In this document: positions 10,988-22,854 of the stretch, piece after piece | How positions within the stretch are numbered: the stretch's first letter is position 1 | Layout of the letters: each line of letters starts with the position of its first letter | Origin: Oidiodendron maius Zn | Lineage: Eukaryota > Ascomycota > Leotiomycetes > Myxotrichaceae | Assembly (NCBI GenBank): GCA_000827325.1 | Contig: KN832873.1 | Location: 313,037 to 377,036, forward strand | Direction of reading: 5' to 3' | DNA: 64,000 bases | Translations under genes and position numbers: made by a program | The notes under the pieces: model-generated | Told to the model about the DNA's origin: nothing | Database searches by the model: none | Seen by the model: the letters and a program-made list of their open reading frames with translations, nothing else

Positions 10988-11983
10988 TTATTTCAATTTT
11001 CGCAGCACCTTTGCCATCCAAGCCATCCGTGTCTTGTTGGCAGATTTTGAGACATCCGCCTCAGGCCGGTATATCTCAAAACAGTGCGGCCCACCAGGCC
11101 AGACATGAAGCTCGGCCTGTGAGCCGGCCTCCCAGAGCTTTGATGCGTAGGCAACAGCATCATCCCTAAATGGCTCGTTTGCCCCAACTTCTATGTAGGC
11201 CTCCGGCAAGCTCACCAAGTCCCTGGCCGTGGCTCGCCCTGCGGCTACATAGTGACTCACATCATCTCTGCCAACTCGATCACCTAGGACACAGCTCCAA
11301 CTTAGCGCATTCAAGCCGCCAGTGAATGTGCCGTGCGACCAAAACTGCTTAGAAGAAACGGTGTCGTTCCTGTCGTCGAGCATGGGGAGCATCAAGAGCT
11401 GCGCACAAAGCCTCGGCCCTCCTCGGTCTCGGGCCATGAGTGCAGTAGACGCCGCCAAACCACCTCCAGCAGAAAATCCAGCTAGTGCAAGGCGGTCGGG
11501 ATCAATCCCAAGCTCATCGAGATTCTCACCAACCCAGGACAGTGCTGCGTAACAGTCTTCTACAAGCACCTTATCTTTAAATTCCGGTGCCAGTCGATAA
11601 TCAACTGCAATCATGACAGCGTCAAGCTCCTTCACCCATTCCGTTTTAGATCCCAGGAATACGTCACCCAAAACCATGCCACCTCCATGGAGGAAAACAA
11701 TCCCTGGACGTGTTGCAATAGTGGAGGATCCCCCTTGCTTCCGTACAACCTCTAGTTGAATATCACCGTGCGGACCCAGAATGATCTTCCTTGTGACAAC
11801 AAGCTCAGGGTCGGCATGTAAATCCTTCGGGTTTGGACCTTGCACCAGCAATTGATCTTTTCGAAGCACATTAATAATATCTTCAGCGGTCATGCCCGGC
11901 GGGATCTCGGGCGGCACTTCCCGTACCAGCTCAACCATTAGCGGATCGTAAGGGGGATGCGGAATGGTATTTGCGGAATCCAT
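10988..11983 (-). CDS. Alpha/beta hydrolase, HSL-type esterase/lipase
   Basis: A single intronless frame of 331 residues, about the usual length. The oxyanion-hole motif HGGG is at residues 99-102, the nucleophile Ser171 lies in GFSAGG, and the acid and base are probably Asp274/275 (EPFRDDAV) and His300 (GGPHCF). This is the hormone-sensitive-lipase branch (alpha/beta hydrolase fold 3), which cleaves carboxylic esters of small or medium substrates. No signal peptide or membrane span is seen, so a cytosolic enzyme is expected. It is convergent with the CorA-like gene (95 bp between stops) and lies in a block with GMC, MFS and SDR genes, which suggests a role in a shared catabolic or biosynthetic route; the substrate is unknown. 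Confidence 0.9.
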   Translation of the reverse strand: MDSANTIPHPPYDPLMVELVREVPPEIPPGMTAEDIINVLRKDQLLVQGPNPKDLHADPELVVTRKIILGPHGDIQLEVVRKQGGSSTIATRPGIVFLHGGGMVLGDVFLGSKTEWVKELDAVMIAVDYRLAPEFKDKVLVEDCYAALSWVGENLDELGIDPDRLALAGFSAGGGLAASTALMARDRGGPRLCAQLLMLPMLDDRNDTVSSKQFWSHGTFTGGLNALSWSCVLGDRVGRDDVSHYVAAGRATARDLVSLPEAYIEVGANEPFRDDAVAYASKLWEAGSQAELHVWPGGPHCFEIYRPEADVSKSANKTRMAWMAKVLRKLK

Positions 11984-13824
11984 CTTATCTGGAGTTGCAA
12001 TATGATTGACGTGAAAGACGTGATGATTGATGATTGACGGAAAACAGAAACTTTCTGGTCTTTATGACAAGTGAAAAGCTAACTACGAGCTTTGTAACGC
12101 TAAAATTTAGCTTATGACTACTAAAATGGTCAAAGGACTTCAAAAACTCATTATGAAGCTAATAATATACATTGTTGCTGAGACTCTAGGAGGTAATTGA
12201 TGATTTCAGTATAAAATGAGAGAAAACCCCTCATCCGTGAGGACCATTCTCTTATAAATTATGTCATATTTTCGATCGAGGCGAGGCTCTATTCGAGGAT
12301 ACTATAAGAGCTCTCAATTTCCTGTCCTTGAAAGAAAACGAGAGCTCTAGATGGAGATGTCCATGTGATACGATGGGGCGGTAGGATAAGCCATAGAGCC
12401 TTACTAGATAAGTTTGCTAACTGCTTATAGGTTGTGGGTCCGTAAGCCTAGCTTAATATATCGAAATGAGATACAGGGACACGGAAGCACTAACATAATC
12501 TACCCGGAGCAAGCAACGGAACCAAATTTATCCCGCTGGTATATAGCACAGTATATTAGTTTTTAGATTGATAATTTTTTATTGATTAGTTACTATCCAT
12601 GCCTATTTTTCCCTATTACTAACGAAATCTGACAGACTGTCATCTCCAAAGTCCAATAAAAGCTTCGGTCTTATTGATTACCACGCTAAAATGGTGTTTT
12701 CGTATTCGAAAGCCAGTCATAATCTACCACCGCTAAGTTAGATTGCGTTTATCTCAACTACGGAGATCGAGGTAAAAAGTTATCGCATGCAGACTAGATT
12801 GTGGGTGTTTAATTCATCTTGCTTACTGTCACCTAACAACCAGAGTCACTGTAAAATTAGTAGATTACAGACTTGCATACCCTAATTTTGCAGTGAGAGC
12901 GGCTTATAACATCTATATAACATCTACTGAATGTCTCTGGCGGTACACTGGATTCAGTTTCTGTGCTAGACCTTGGTCAATCTAGACTCTACGATAACCT
13001 TTTGCCGTGACCTCCGCACTAAGACTTCACTTGGGATGGCGAGATTTCGACCCGGGATGGATATATCCTACCCGGTCTCCGGTTTGTCGTGCTTTGTAAG
13101 ACGAGGTCGCTAATTAAATTACAGAGCGAACAAAATCGACGGATTTAACCCTCCGCCAGCATGCGGGCATATCATTGCAGCCGAAGGGGATATTTGGTTA
13201 GCTCGCCAAGATCCACATTCTGTAAATAGTTAGCGACCTTGCCTAACAAGGATCTGATTCCTAACTCAACAGCTGCTTGTGCGTATAAATTATGTCCGCC
13301 TTCATAAGGTAAGGTCGTATCTGAAGGAACTGTGCTTGCCACAACGCATTAAATCGAATTGCGCAGCTGATTCTATATGACGCCAGTAACTTCTCCGATA
13401 AAATCTATGTCCTGTACATTTCTGAATCTAGGCTGCCATTTATACTTTGTAGATTGTAAAATTGCTTGGACGCAAAGCTAACCTAGATGCCCTGGACTGA
13501 GTTGGCACCTAAGTGTGGAAACGCCTGGTGGTGGAGAATGTAATACTAGATTTTCAATCCTACTGGTAAAATATTGTATTCCACTAGACAGAAATGATGA
13601 CATGGTTCCCTTTCTCAGAGCTGACTTGAGGCAAAACGGTGGGGTGAGACGGGTTTGTCATTCTGGGACAGGCGGAGTCAGCATATTGATAATCATATCA
13701 AGTAGATAAGTTAGAATAAGAATTATCTGTGATCCGTTTGGATAATACTTGGATCCTCTATTGCGTTTGAAGTCATTGTTTTGTCCCTAAGAATACATTA
13801 GAAGCTCGCTACTAGCATTAAATC
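11984..13824. other. 1.8-kb non-coding spacer
   Basis: AT-rich, with only short open frames. It separates the divergent hydrolase and GMC genes and so holds both promoters. Much of 12100-13700 looks like unrecognisable decayed DNA. Confidence 0.4.
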
Positions 13825-16025
13825 ATGGCTAACGAATACGATTTCCTTATAGTTGGAGGTAAGTCTTTCCTCGACCTATATATGATATGATGCCTACATA
13901 TGTTCTTTACAGGTGGAACCGCTGGCTGTCTGCTTGCCTCTCGAATTGCATCTGCAGCCTCTAAGCCCTCTGTGGCAATATTAGAAACAGGAGAAAACAA
14001 CAATGCAGTTTCTCTCCGTCGGACATATGATAGGTTTCTCCTAGCGTTCACTCAACCAACTATGGAATATGGCTATATGTCTACTCCTCAAGCTAGTGCC
14101 GATGACCGAAAAGTCCAGCAGGCGCGTGGTAGGGGCCTTGGGGGATCTAGTCAGATAAACTTTCAGCTATGGTCTCTGGGAGCTAAAGACGAATTTAACC
14201 ATTGGGCGGCAGAGGTTGGTGACAACAACTGGGCATTTGATTCTGTCCTTGAGAAGGTTAAGAAGGTGAGCAGCGATTTGAATCAGTTATAATGTGATGG
14301 CTTGATAATTATGTAACACAGATTGAAAGGCTACATGACTATTCTTCGCAAGACTGGGGTTCGATCGTCAAACCAGACCCGGCGAATCACGGCTACGAAG
14401 GGTACGCAAAATAAAGGCCGAGACTAGCGCGTGCTAACTCATTTGATTTGAAACTAGTGACGTGGATGTTTCCATCGGGCCTTACATAGAGAGAGAGATA
14501 AAAACCCTCTTTGAAGCTAGTAATGAACTTGGCGTAAGGTTGTCCAAAGTTGCGAATGGTTCAATAGTTAATCGGCTATGTAGCACGAAACCAATCCTGA
14601 CATCAACTCGGGCAATCCGATCGGCATTGGTCTGCCTCCTAGTACATCATGGAGGGGTAGTCGTACAACTAGCGCCTCTGCCTTCATTGAAGGAAAAAAA
14701 TTGGATAACCTAAAAGTGTTTACTAATAGTCGCGTCGTCAAGGTCCTTCTGGAGGGAAATCATGCCATTGGGGTGGAGCTTGAGAATGGCAAGCAATGTG
14801 AGCCTCTCGCACCTAAAGATAGCGAAACGTGTACTGTGCCACTGACTTGTTTGAATAGTGATAGCAAAAAAAGACGTTGTCTTAACAGCTGGTGCGATTG
14901 ATGGCCCGCGTCTCCTTCTCTTGTCTGGAATTGGGCCAAAGGCTCATCTTCAGAGCTTGAACATTCTACTAGCGAGAGACCTTCCATCCGTCGGGCAGGG
15001 TTTAACAGACCACCCGGCCGTGCCAATTACTTACCATATGAAGCCCGGTTTCTCGAATCGTCATGTTTTTGCTGCCGACTCTAATCAAGTAACAGCTGCG
15101 ACAGAGCAGTGGCTGCAGGACCGGACCGGTCCTCTTGTCGAACATTTTGGTAGTATTCCGCTGGCATTCTTCAAATCCGAGAAGAGCTATCAGTCAGAGG
15201 AATTTAGAAAGCTTCCTCAACAGACGCGAGAACTTTTACAGAAGCCTACTGTCCCCGGCTATGAACTTGCCATGGTAAGAGATAGATCATCGGATGAAGC
15301 CATTACCTGACGTTCCCTAGGCAGCGCCCCTTATGCCACCCACATATGAGATCGAGCATAACCAAGACGGCTACTGCAGCTACTTTGCTGCTGTTCAGAA
15401 CCCACAGGCACGAGGCGAAGTCAAGCTTAAATCGGCCAATCCGCAAGATTTACCACTCATTAACCCCAACTATCTAAGCCATGAGTACGATGTCGTCGTA
15501 CTAATAGAAGCTGTTCGCAAAGTTTTGGACTATATGGAGACTCCAGCTCTAAAGAAATATATCAAAAACGCCATCGTGGCTCCAATTTCCTCTAGTGAAG
15601 AGCATATCAAAGTATGTTTTGCTTTCTTTACCTCTCTGACGTCAAATTCTTATCCGATTTCTTTCTAGGATTTTTTAAAAACCTCTGTAGAGGGCTTTTG
15701 GCATATCAGCGGAAGCGCCAAGATGGGAAGGCCGAATAACGAGAAGACAAGCGTTGTCGGGCCTGATTTCAAAGTTCACGGGTATAACAATTTGAGAGTA
15801 GCCGATATGAGTATCGCTCCGATTCTTCCCAGGTGAGAAATACCAGGCCTTAGCACCGTAGCAGCCACGTTTACTAACGATAACGTTAAGTGGCCGTACG
15901 TATCTTGAATCCCATCTTGATTCGCCAAATCTTTTGATAAACTAACCTTGCTAGACCCGCAAATTCTTGCCTACGTAATTGGTGAGATGGCAGCAGAAAA
16001 GATAATAAATGAACATAATCTCTAG
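13825..16025 (+). CDS. GMC oxidoreductase (choline dehydrogenase-like), ten exons
   Basis: Exons: 13825-13858, 13913-14265, 14322-14401, 14458-14533, 14584-14797, 14859-15274, 15321-15611, 15669-15832, 15891-15895, 15955-16025; total 1704 nt, 567 residues, a normal GMC length. The FAD-binding loop is DFLIVGGGTAGC at the N-terminus, followed by GRGLGGSSQIN (GMC signature 1) and AGAIDGPRLLLLSGIGP (signature 2). The active-site segment is FWHISGSAKMG with the catalytic His, and SGHPQILAYVIGE gives the second catalytic position. The 5-nt exon 9 is required: joining exon 8 directly to exon 10 causes a stop within a dozen codons, whereas the microexon restores the family motif. No signal peptide, so an intracellular FAD-dependent alcohol oxidase or dehydrogenase; substrate unknown. 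Its neighbours are a hydrolase (divergent) and an MFS transporter (same strand). Confidence 0.92.
15891..15895 (+). other. Inferred 5-nt microexon (GMC exon 9)
   Basis: TGGCC lies between an AAG acceptor (15888-15890, preceded by TAACG) and a GTACGT donor at 15896. It completes AGT-GGC-CAC (Ser-Gly-His) across two introns, placing the conserved His of the GMC active site across the splice junction. Confidence 0.7.
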
Positions 16026-17385
16026 AGGTGCTAATCTAAGATACTTTGAAGCCTATCGGATCCATTTATCTAGATATTTGTTTTTACTTCACATGCGTCC
16101 ATTCAGAACTATCAACTCGAATTATGGTAGTAGATAGCTGAAATTAAGTCTTCTACTCTACATATTCTACTTTTTATAACGTACCTAATCCAATAACGTG
16201 ACAGTCTACTTAGGGAACACATTTCTATAAACAAAAAGGCCACAGAAAATCAATGGGGGAAATATAATTTCAGTCCTTGGTTACAAAAATCGTAAGATGC
16301 GTTATTAAGTGGTCAAGTTAAGGGGCTAAAGGAGCCTTACGAGTAGCTTACTAGAAGCTTAAAGTATTGAAGTATATTTTACTTAAGAAAATTAGAAGAC
16401 TAAACGCTGCTCTTCCTTAAAAGAGGGCTTTAGCCCTTAACGTATATAAGAGCTCACTAATATAGTCCTTGATTCAAGCCACGTGCGATCTGGAGTTTAG
16501 GTGTTGAGTAGCCTACACTACTTAGATTAATATATGCGTTATAAATGTATAGTATATGTAGATCACTAGCATATATTACAGGTACGTACTCTAAGCGTGT
16601 TTAAATAACTTCCTTTATTAGATCGTAGAACAGAATTTATTGACCGTGAGACTCAATGCTAAGCTTGGAAAGGGCGGCCATCGTTTTCCATAGATAGATT
16701 ATATTTTTCAGCATTAGGCTAGCTGGGTCAAATAAATACTCGCCAAGGTTAGACAGCCGTGTAATTAATATATATATCGCTTTCATAGGCTTAATAGCAA
16801 TGAACCAATCAGGTCCTACTTTGCAAAAAGAGATCTGCCACCGTAGAGTCCTGCCCTTACAAGTACTTTTGCAGCTGCAATGAACCCCATCGCAGAGACG
16901 GTCTCGTCAAAGTTGTAGAACTCGCAGTTGAATACCATTCTCTGTTGTCATCCACTCGCGAATCGCCTATGGATCTTCTCATTTTGCATGCTCATAATTA
17001 TACCGTCTGGAAAATCCAGGTCCAAGCGCATCATCGCGTTTGATAAATTTATCGAACAAGTCCTTCCAATGACCTCTCTATAGCGCTTCGCAAGAAGGAT
17101 ATTAGCCATACCTTGTACAATGACTGGTTCGACGGACATATGATGGTGGTGGTGCGAATATAGACTGTTCGGGTGGTGCGAATGTAATGAGTCACCTCTT
17201 TGCACTAGATGGTAAAGTGGGACAAGTACGTAAATGCAATCTACCAACTTCAACTTTAGAATCCAAATATTATTCTCTGCCCTTCTGTTATAAAAGACCA
17301 TTTCTTACCACTGACTGGCTCAACGACGACCTCCAGCTCAAACTCAACATCCAAGTTGCGAAATAAACTACTCCTTCCCGGGATC
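16026..17385. other. Spacer with one unassigned open frame
   Basis: The minus-strand frame 17301-16948 (117 codons, His-rich middle HSHHPNSLYSHHHHH) has no recognised domain and runs toward the MFS promoter. A short minus-strand ATG frame near 16936-16810 (FDETVSAMGFIAAAKV) looks somewhat coding but is not assigned. The rest is AT-rich. Confidence 0.35.
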
Positions 17386-19208
17386 ATGGCAGGATTATTA
17401 CCTGTTATCGACTTTGTGCCTTCTCACGGCCATGACTCAATACCTGTGCGCCCGCCACCGATCTCGTCTTATGGCTCGGGCCGGATATCTACAAGTTCAC
17501 GGGTTGCAGCCGAAGCTCAATTGTTCTCGGACAGTTCAATTCGCCCGTCTCTTGACCTAGAAGAGGGGCGCCTAAAAGATGGGCGCATTTTTGCCATCAT
17601 CGCGGTACTCACAGGCGTTCAGTTCCTGAGCAGCCTGAGCAATGGATTTCTCACCGTCGGTCTTCCACGGATGGCATCGGATCTTTCCCTTCCAGAGCAT
17701 CTTCTACTTTGGCCATCTGGCGTGTATTAGTAGGTTACCTTGATCATGCAGCGTAGTTGAGAAACCTGCGGTATCAGCACTAAATACCAGCAGTTTAACG
17801 AGCAGTTCCTGTCTTCTCCTCGCTGGCTCCATCGCAGATGCAATTGGCACCCGGCGCATCAATCTTGCTGGCTGCTTGCTCACCGGCGGGTTTATCATCG
17901 CATGTGGTCTTGCTCGCACAGGTATTGAGCTTGTCATGTTTCGTGCGATGCAAGGAATTGCCGTGTCACTTTGTCTCCCTACTGCAGTTGCTATTGTTAC
18001 AAGGGCGGCTCCCAGAGGCCGGACACGTAACATAGGTTTCTCATGTCTGGGTTTCGTGCAACCGATCGGGTTCTCTTTGGGAATGGTTCTCGAAGGTGTC
18101 ATCCTCGATTCGATAGGCTGGCGCTTCTCGTATTACATTGGCGGAAGTCTCTCGCTAGCATTCTTCGCAGCCAGCCTATGGGTTTTGCCACCTGATGCTA
18201 TGGTCGAGGGTTCCATTCTCACTAAACTCAAGGACAAGGTAGACTGGGTTGGGGCACTGGCAGCATCAACATGTCTTGCACTTTTCTCTTACGTCCTTGC
18301 GTAAGTCACTCTCTGTACCAAGCATAGATACAAAGCCAGATTGCGCTCACCACTATGCAGGTCACTCACGAGTTCTGTCTCAAACATCAGTCGGCCGGCA
18401 ACTATCGTGACCTTGCTGCTCAGTGTTGCTCTAATTCCCGTTTTCATCTGTTGGGAAGGTCGACGCGAACGTCTGCGACTTCCCGCCCTCATCCCAAATT
18501 CGCTCTGGAAGAATGCAGTCTTTACGAGCGTCTGCCTCACAATCTTGTTTACGAATGCTGTTGTAAATTCCATGGAAGCCTTCTGCTCGCTCTTGTATGA
18601 CCCATTTTCAGTTCTTTCTTCTTTCTGCAATCTTTTGCATAATAACCATACCTAACAGTTTCCAAAACATCCAACACACATCCGCACTTGGAGCATCTCT
18701 CCGCATCTTGCCATCCCTGGTTGTCGGGTTTTCTCTTCAACTAACCACAGGTCTCCTTATCCACCGCACAACTCCATACCTCCTTGTTCTTGTCACTCTT
18801 CTTCTAAGTGCCGGCTCGCCTCTTCTAATGGCAGTCATGTCAGCGCACTGGCCGTACTGGTATGCGGCCTTCCCAGCACAGCTCCTTGCGCCGCTGTCGT
18901 GCGACATCATGTTCACCATTGGTCTGCTTGCCGTCTCGGAAGAGTTTCCCGCACACACACAAGCGCTGGCTGGTGCTGTTTTTAATACAGTTTCACAGTT
19001 CGGATCGAGCCTCGGATTGGCGCTACTCGCAGTTGTTTCTGCTTCGGTGACAAAAAGCGAGGAAGATAATGGAACAGGCATGGAAGAAGGTCTGTTGGCA
19101 GGATATCGAGCGGGCTTCTGGGTGGCATTTGGGTCGATGGGACTCGCATGCTTAATCGGGGGATTTGGGCTAAGGCGAATGGGGAGAGTTGGGGTGAAAA
19201 ATGATTAG
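17386..19208 (+). CDS. MFS drug/metabolite efflux transporter
   Basis: Exons 17386-17723, 17791-18300, 18361-18594 and 18659-19208 total 1632 nt, 543 residues, typical for the 14-TM DHA2/TRI12-like group. ATG 17386 is chosen because the upstream frame has only a TTG. The N-terminus is hydrophilic (about 70 residues), then comes TM1 (IFAIIAVLTGVQFLSSL). GSIADAIGTRR after TM2 is MFS motif A; FSLFFQNIQHTSALG is the conserved loop that leads to a late TM helix; the end is a hydrophobic span and a short basic tail. These proteins export drugs or secondary metabolites by proton antiport at the plasma membrane. It lies on the same strand 1.36 kb after the GMC gene, consistent with export of a product made nearby. 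Confidence 0.9.
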
Positions 19209-19634
19209 TTAATATTAAGACAGGTTTCTGACTTTATCGGCCGATGCAGTAAATCCTTGTATAAGAATACGCTAGGTGGGAATAGAGAGTACGTCTGAGA
19301 AACTCACCGCACTCGTGATTAGGACACCGATATCAAAGATGTCAAACCCAGTGTCTCAAGACTTCGTTGAGGTGAAATCCCCTGAGCTTACATCTAGTAC
19401 TGTACCAAGGCACGCGTACCACACATGGGTGCACGTGAACCTATGGGCCAAGAGCACAATGGTTCGCATGCAGGCACATACGCTGGCACACACTCAGAAG
19501 AGAGTGGCTTACTGCCAAGTTGTATGACGTAGGTAGACGAGTCATCCATCTCATCTATGTGGCGTGACGCCCTTGAACTCTTTGCCCAAGTTGAATTGCA
19601 CCTACAACCGCAGCCTCGTTACCTACCGAAACAA
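19209..19634. other. Convergent 3' spacer
   Basis: Lies between the convergent MFS gene and the minus-strand unknown gene. No gene is seen. Confidence 0.4.
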
Positions 19635-20840
19635 CTATGGATGCTGTCGTTGTGGCTGGCGAATCATCTCCCCGCGCGCACGCCGTCGCTCATACTCCTC
19701 CCATTCATCCCAGACCTCCTGCCTAAGCTTCTCTGACCTGGCCTCATAGGCCGCCCGATCCTGCTCACCCAGCGCTTCGAAACGCCGCAATACCTCCTTT
19801 GGGACGTCATCACTTTTCCACACGTCGCCGAGCGCCTGCCCAGGATGCTTCATCTTCTGATCATCCCAGAACAGCCCTAGGGCCTTGAACCTGCCGGCAT
19901 TCACGTGGATCGGCCACGCCAACTGTCCGTCCCAGCCCCGCATCTCCCTCGTGGGCGGACCCCTTGGTGGCCGTCCTTTACGCTGTAGCCTAGCGCCGTC
20001 CTCGGGCTCCTGCTCTTGTCGCGCCATGAATTCGTCTAGGCCGGGGCGGTCAACCCCAGAAAAGAGAGATGACGGATGAGGTAACATGGACAGGACTGCT
20101 TGCATAGAAGGCTGTATGCCAGACAGAGAAGATGCGGGGACCTCGGATATGTTTCCTGGTCCTTGATTGGGGGCAGGATCGGATGCTAAATATGCAGACA
20201 AGTGCGCAAAGGGAAAGAACAAGATGTCCATACCAGCTCGCTTGTATAGTAGAGCTGCCGCCTGCCAGTTTCCCGGTACGTCGTTCCAGTAGAGCCGAGG
20301 CCAATGCGTCTCGGTGGTCGCGTCAATCCAGAACTTGCCCGCAAGGATGCGCCTGACTTCGGGACTCAAATGTGTAAACTCGGTGCTGCTGCCGTTGTGT
20401 GCCATGGCATACAACTCCTCTGGCATGCTGAGCACCCCATCCGTGGCCTTGCGGATGGCAGCGTGCAGCTCATTTGGCGGCGACCACTGCAGGACTTTGT
20501 ACCTTTCCTCGAGGGTCAGCGAGTCTGGGTGCGCAAGCGCCTTGCCGACGACATCGCCTCGGCTGAGGAGCAAGGTGCGCTCTTCCTCTGTCAGCTGGTC
20601 GTTGGTCTTCTCCGCTTTCTGATAGAGCTCCTTTGATATCTCGTAAGCCTTATCGGGGCCTCGAAACTGTCGTTGACGCTCTCTGGTCTGGCGTGCAAAT
20701 TCTTCGTAAAGGGCATCCTGCGCTCTTTGGTCCGCCTGGGCGCCTGCGGGACTGTTGATATCCACATCATTGTCGGGCCATTCTTCCGAGACGTGTTGGG
20801 TGTGATGAGCGGCCGACGATGACTGGTCGGCGTCGGCCAT
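19635..20840 (-). CDS. Intronless protein of unknown function, 401 aa
   Basis: A clean 401-codon frame, more GC-rich than its surroundings, with no signal peptide or membrane span. The N-terminal third is charged and probably helical (ALYEEFARQTRERQRQF, EEERTLLLSRGDVVGKAL). The middle has WPRLYWNDVPGNWQAAALLY. The C-terminal 80 residues (ALGLFWDDQKMK..., RFEALGEQDRAAYEARSEKL, then EVWDEWEEYERRR) have the spacing of the second and third helices of an HMG box, but the DNA-wedging aromatic positions are not clear, so this is only a resemblance. I do not recognise the family. It lies inside the block with GMC, MFS and SDR genes; a role with them is unproven. Confidence 0.75.
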   Translation of the reverse strand: MADADQSSSAAHHTQHVSEEWPDNDVDINSPAGAQADQRAQDALYEEFARQTRERQRQFRGPDKAYEISKELYQKAEKTNDQLTEEERTLLLSRGDVVGKALAHPDSLTLEERYKVLQWSPPNELHAAIRKATDGVLSMPEELYAMAHNGSSTEFTHLSPEVRRILAGKFWIDATTETHWPRLYWNDVPGNWQAAALLYKRAGMDILFFPFAHLSAYLASDPAPNQGPGNISEVPASSLSGIQPSMQAVLSMLPHPSSLFSGVDRPGLDEFMARQEQEPEDGARLQRKGRPPRGPPTREMRGWDGQLAWPIHVNAGRFKALGLFWDDQKMKHPGQALGDVWKSDDVPKEVLRRFEALGEQDRAAYEARSEKLRQEVWDEWEEYERRRARGEMIRQPQRQHP

Positions 20841-21931
20841 TTCTTCTCTTCCTCAAATGTTGTTGGCGGAAATGGAGGAGCAGGATAGTGCTGACACTTC
20901 CTCTCATCGCATTACCCGGAACGGTACAATATGGTTCCGATTTTATTAGATGCGAGTGTGGCTATAGACAAGCGAGTCAAGCTGGGTCTGAAATTGTGAA
21001 CTCTTGCGACCACGAGTTCTCCCTCATGTAATCCTACGCGCTGTAAAGTGTCTGCCATAAAGAATATTTTCTTACACGAAATTCAAATAGTTATTATACG
21101 TTGTGTTAGATTTTTAAGTTATAAATCTCTAATGAGTCGTAGAAAATAGATAATTTGGATAATTATAGTCGCAAACGGTACTATTTTATCACTAATTAAC
21201 TAGTACAAAAGTTTTGAATAAGAAAAAGCATACAGATATTATAGACTGTATTAGGTACAAGATAGCAAAATAGGATAGATAGAAAAAGATAGTACCTATT
21301 TCTATGAAGAATTTTGCAATTCTAATGGGGTCGGCAGCTCTCCTACGGGATTTTCACTTCGAAGGGATGTCTGTTACCGGGAGGAAATGTGACTGTCTAA
21401 TCTGGATCGATAATTAGGCAAGGCTCAGAACGTGGCACTGGCCATAGTTACGGCTTCTTAGAGATCCTCGGGATGATTAATCCAAAATCAGTGTGTTGAT
21501 TTCATAACTTCGCTCTAGCCCTATTAGATTAGGATAAGGGGACCCACAGCCTGCAAATAGTTAGCATATTTTCCAGAGAAGGCTAGCGCCCGCCACCGCT
21601 AATCCCGGGGTTGGAAAATTAGAGTACGATCTTCCCATCATCATGGCTGTTCTTGGCTGCTTTAGCAGCATGTATACGTGTTAGTAACTCAGAGCATTTG
21701 TAATGAGGCGTTCGTCGATTCTTGAAGAAAATATGATTCGTAATGAATCAATCCATTCTCATTTCTCAGCAGAATATATTACATGTTCCGGTTCAGAGAC
21801 ATATATTAAGTCGACATGTTTTCAGTTCTCGTCCAAACACCATCCTCATCCTATACATTGCACATTCGGGTCAGCCATCGTCTATGCCATATTCTCTCAC
21901 ATCGTCCATTAGAAAAGTTTTCAAACACAAG
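20841..21931. other. Divergent AT-rich spacer
   Basis: Promoter region of two divergent genes. 21050-21320 is strongly AT-rich. No coding signal. Confidence 0.4.
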
Positions 21932-22854
21932 ATGACTGCCAATCCAACTTACCTGATCACTGGTGTCACACGAGGTAAGGAAACGTTGATATGAAATCAG
22001 CTCAGCCGTGCGGAATCTTTTCTAACATCAATATTACCAGGCATTGGGTATGGTCTACTAAAGAGCTATCTATCTAGACCTAACATTACCGTGATCGCCG
22101 GTGTCCGCGACCCGAGCACCTCGGCCAAAACTCTAAAGGGACTTCCTACCGCCGCAGGTACAAAGCTCATCATAGTTAAAATCAACAGTACCTCCGCTAC
22201 CGATGCCAAAGCCGCAATTGAAAAATTGAAGACAGATAACGGTATTCAAAAGCTCGACGTGGTGATTGCTAACGCCGGCCTCGGTCACTCGTGGCAGAAA
22301 GTTCTAAACACGAGCCCCGAGAGTGTGCGAGAGTACACCGAGGTTAATACTATTGGCCCTTTGGTCCTCTTTCAGGCGGCCTATCCGCTTCTGGAAGCAG
22401 CAGCGCAACCCAAATTCATCGTCATGGCCACTGGTGTGTCCAGCTTCGGCCTCATGGAGCATATGCCTATACCCTCTGCTGGCTATGGCGCATCTAAAGC
22501 AGGAGTCAACTATATCACACGAAAAATTCATTTTGAGCATCCGAATGTGACTTCTGTTTGCCTTTACCCAGGGTACGTAACTCCACACGGGTGACTTTCT
22601 TGTCTAAGTCATTTTAGCTGGGTCAAGACAGAATTAGGAGATGCGATTGCGAAGTCAATTGGTATGCAAGAGGCTTCGATAACAACCGAAGAGAGTGTCA
22701 AAGGCGTTGTGACTCAGGTATGTTCATCCGCATGTGCATTCGCCTTTTGTCCCGATGGAAGCTGATCTATCTGTTTAATTAGGTTGATGCAGCCACCAGA
22801 GAAGGAACCTCTGGTAAATTCATTGATTACGAGGGAAAAGATGTTCCATGGTAA
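21932..22854 (+). CDS. Short-chain dehydrogenase/reductase, nor-1-like
   Basis: Exons 21932-21974, 22041-22572, 22618-22717 and 22783-22854 total 747 nt, 248 residues, the usual classical SDR length. The nucleotide-binding TGVTRGIG spans intron 1. VIANAG follows, then the catalytic Ser region ATGVSSFG and the active-site Tyr/Lys in YGASKAG; CLYPGWVKTELG spans intron 2. RPNITVIAGVRDPS after the cofactor loop resembles the norsolorinic-acid-ketoreductase group of fungal SDRs, which use NADPH. The reaction is a ketone/alcohol interconversion on an unknown substrate, in the cytosol. It belongs by position to the group with the hydrolase, GMC and MFS genes. Confidence 0.9.

Noticed and set aside
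15833-15954. Single 122-bp intron instead of two introns with a microexon
   Set aside because: It shifts the frame and stops within about twelve codons, losing the conserved C-terminus.
16948-17301. 117-codon minus-strand open frame
   Set aside because: No domain, low-complexity His run and no supporting splice or start context; kept only as a note in the spacer.
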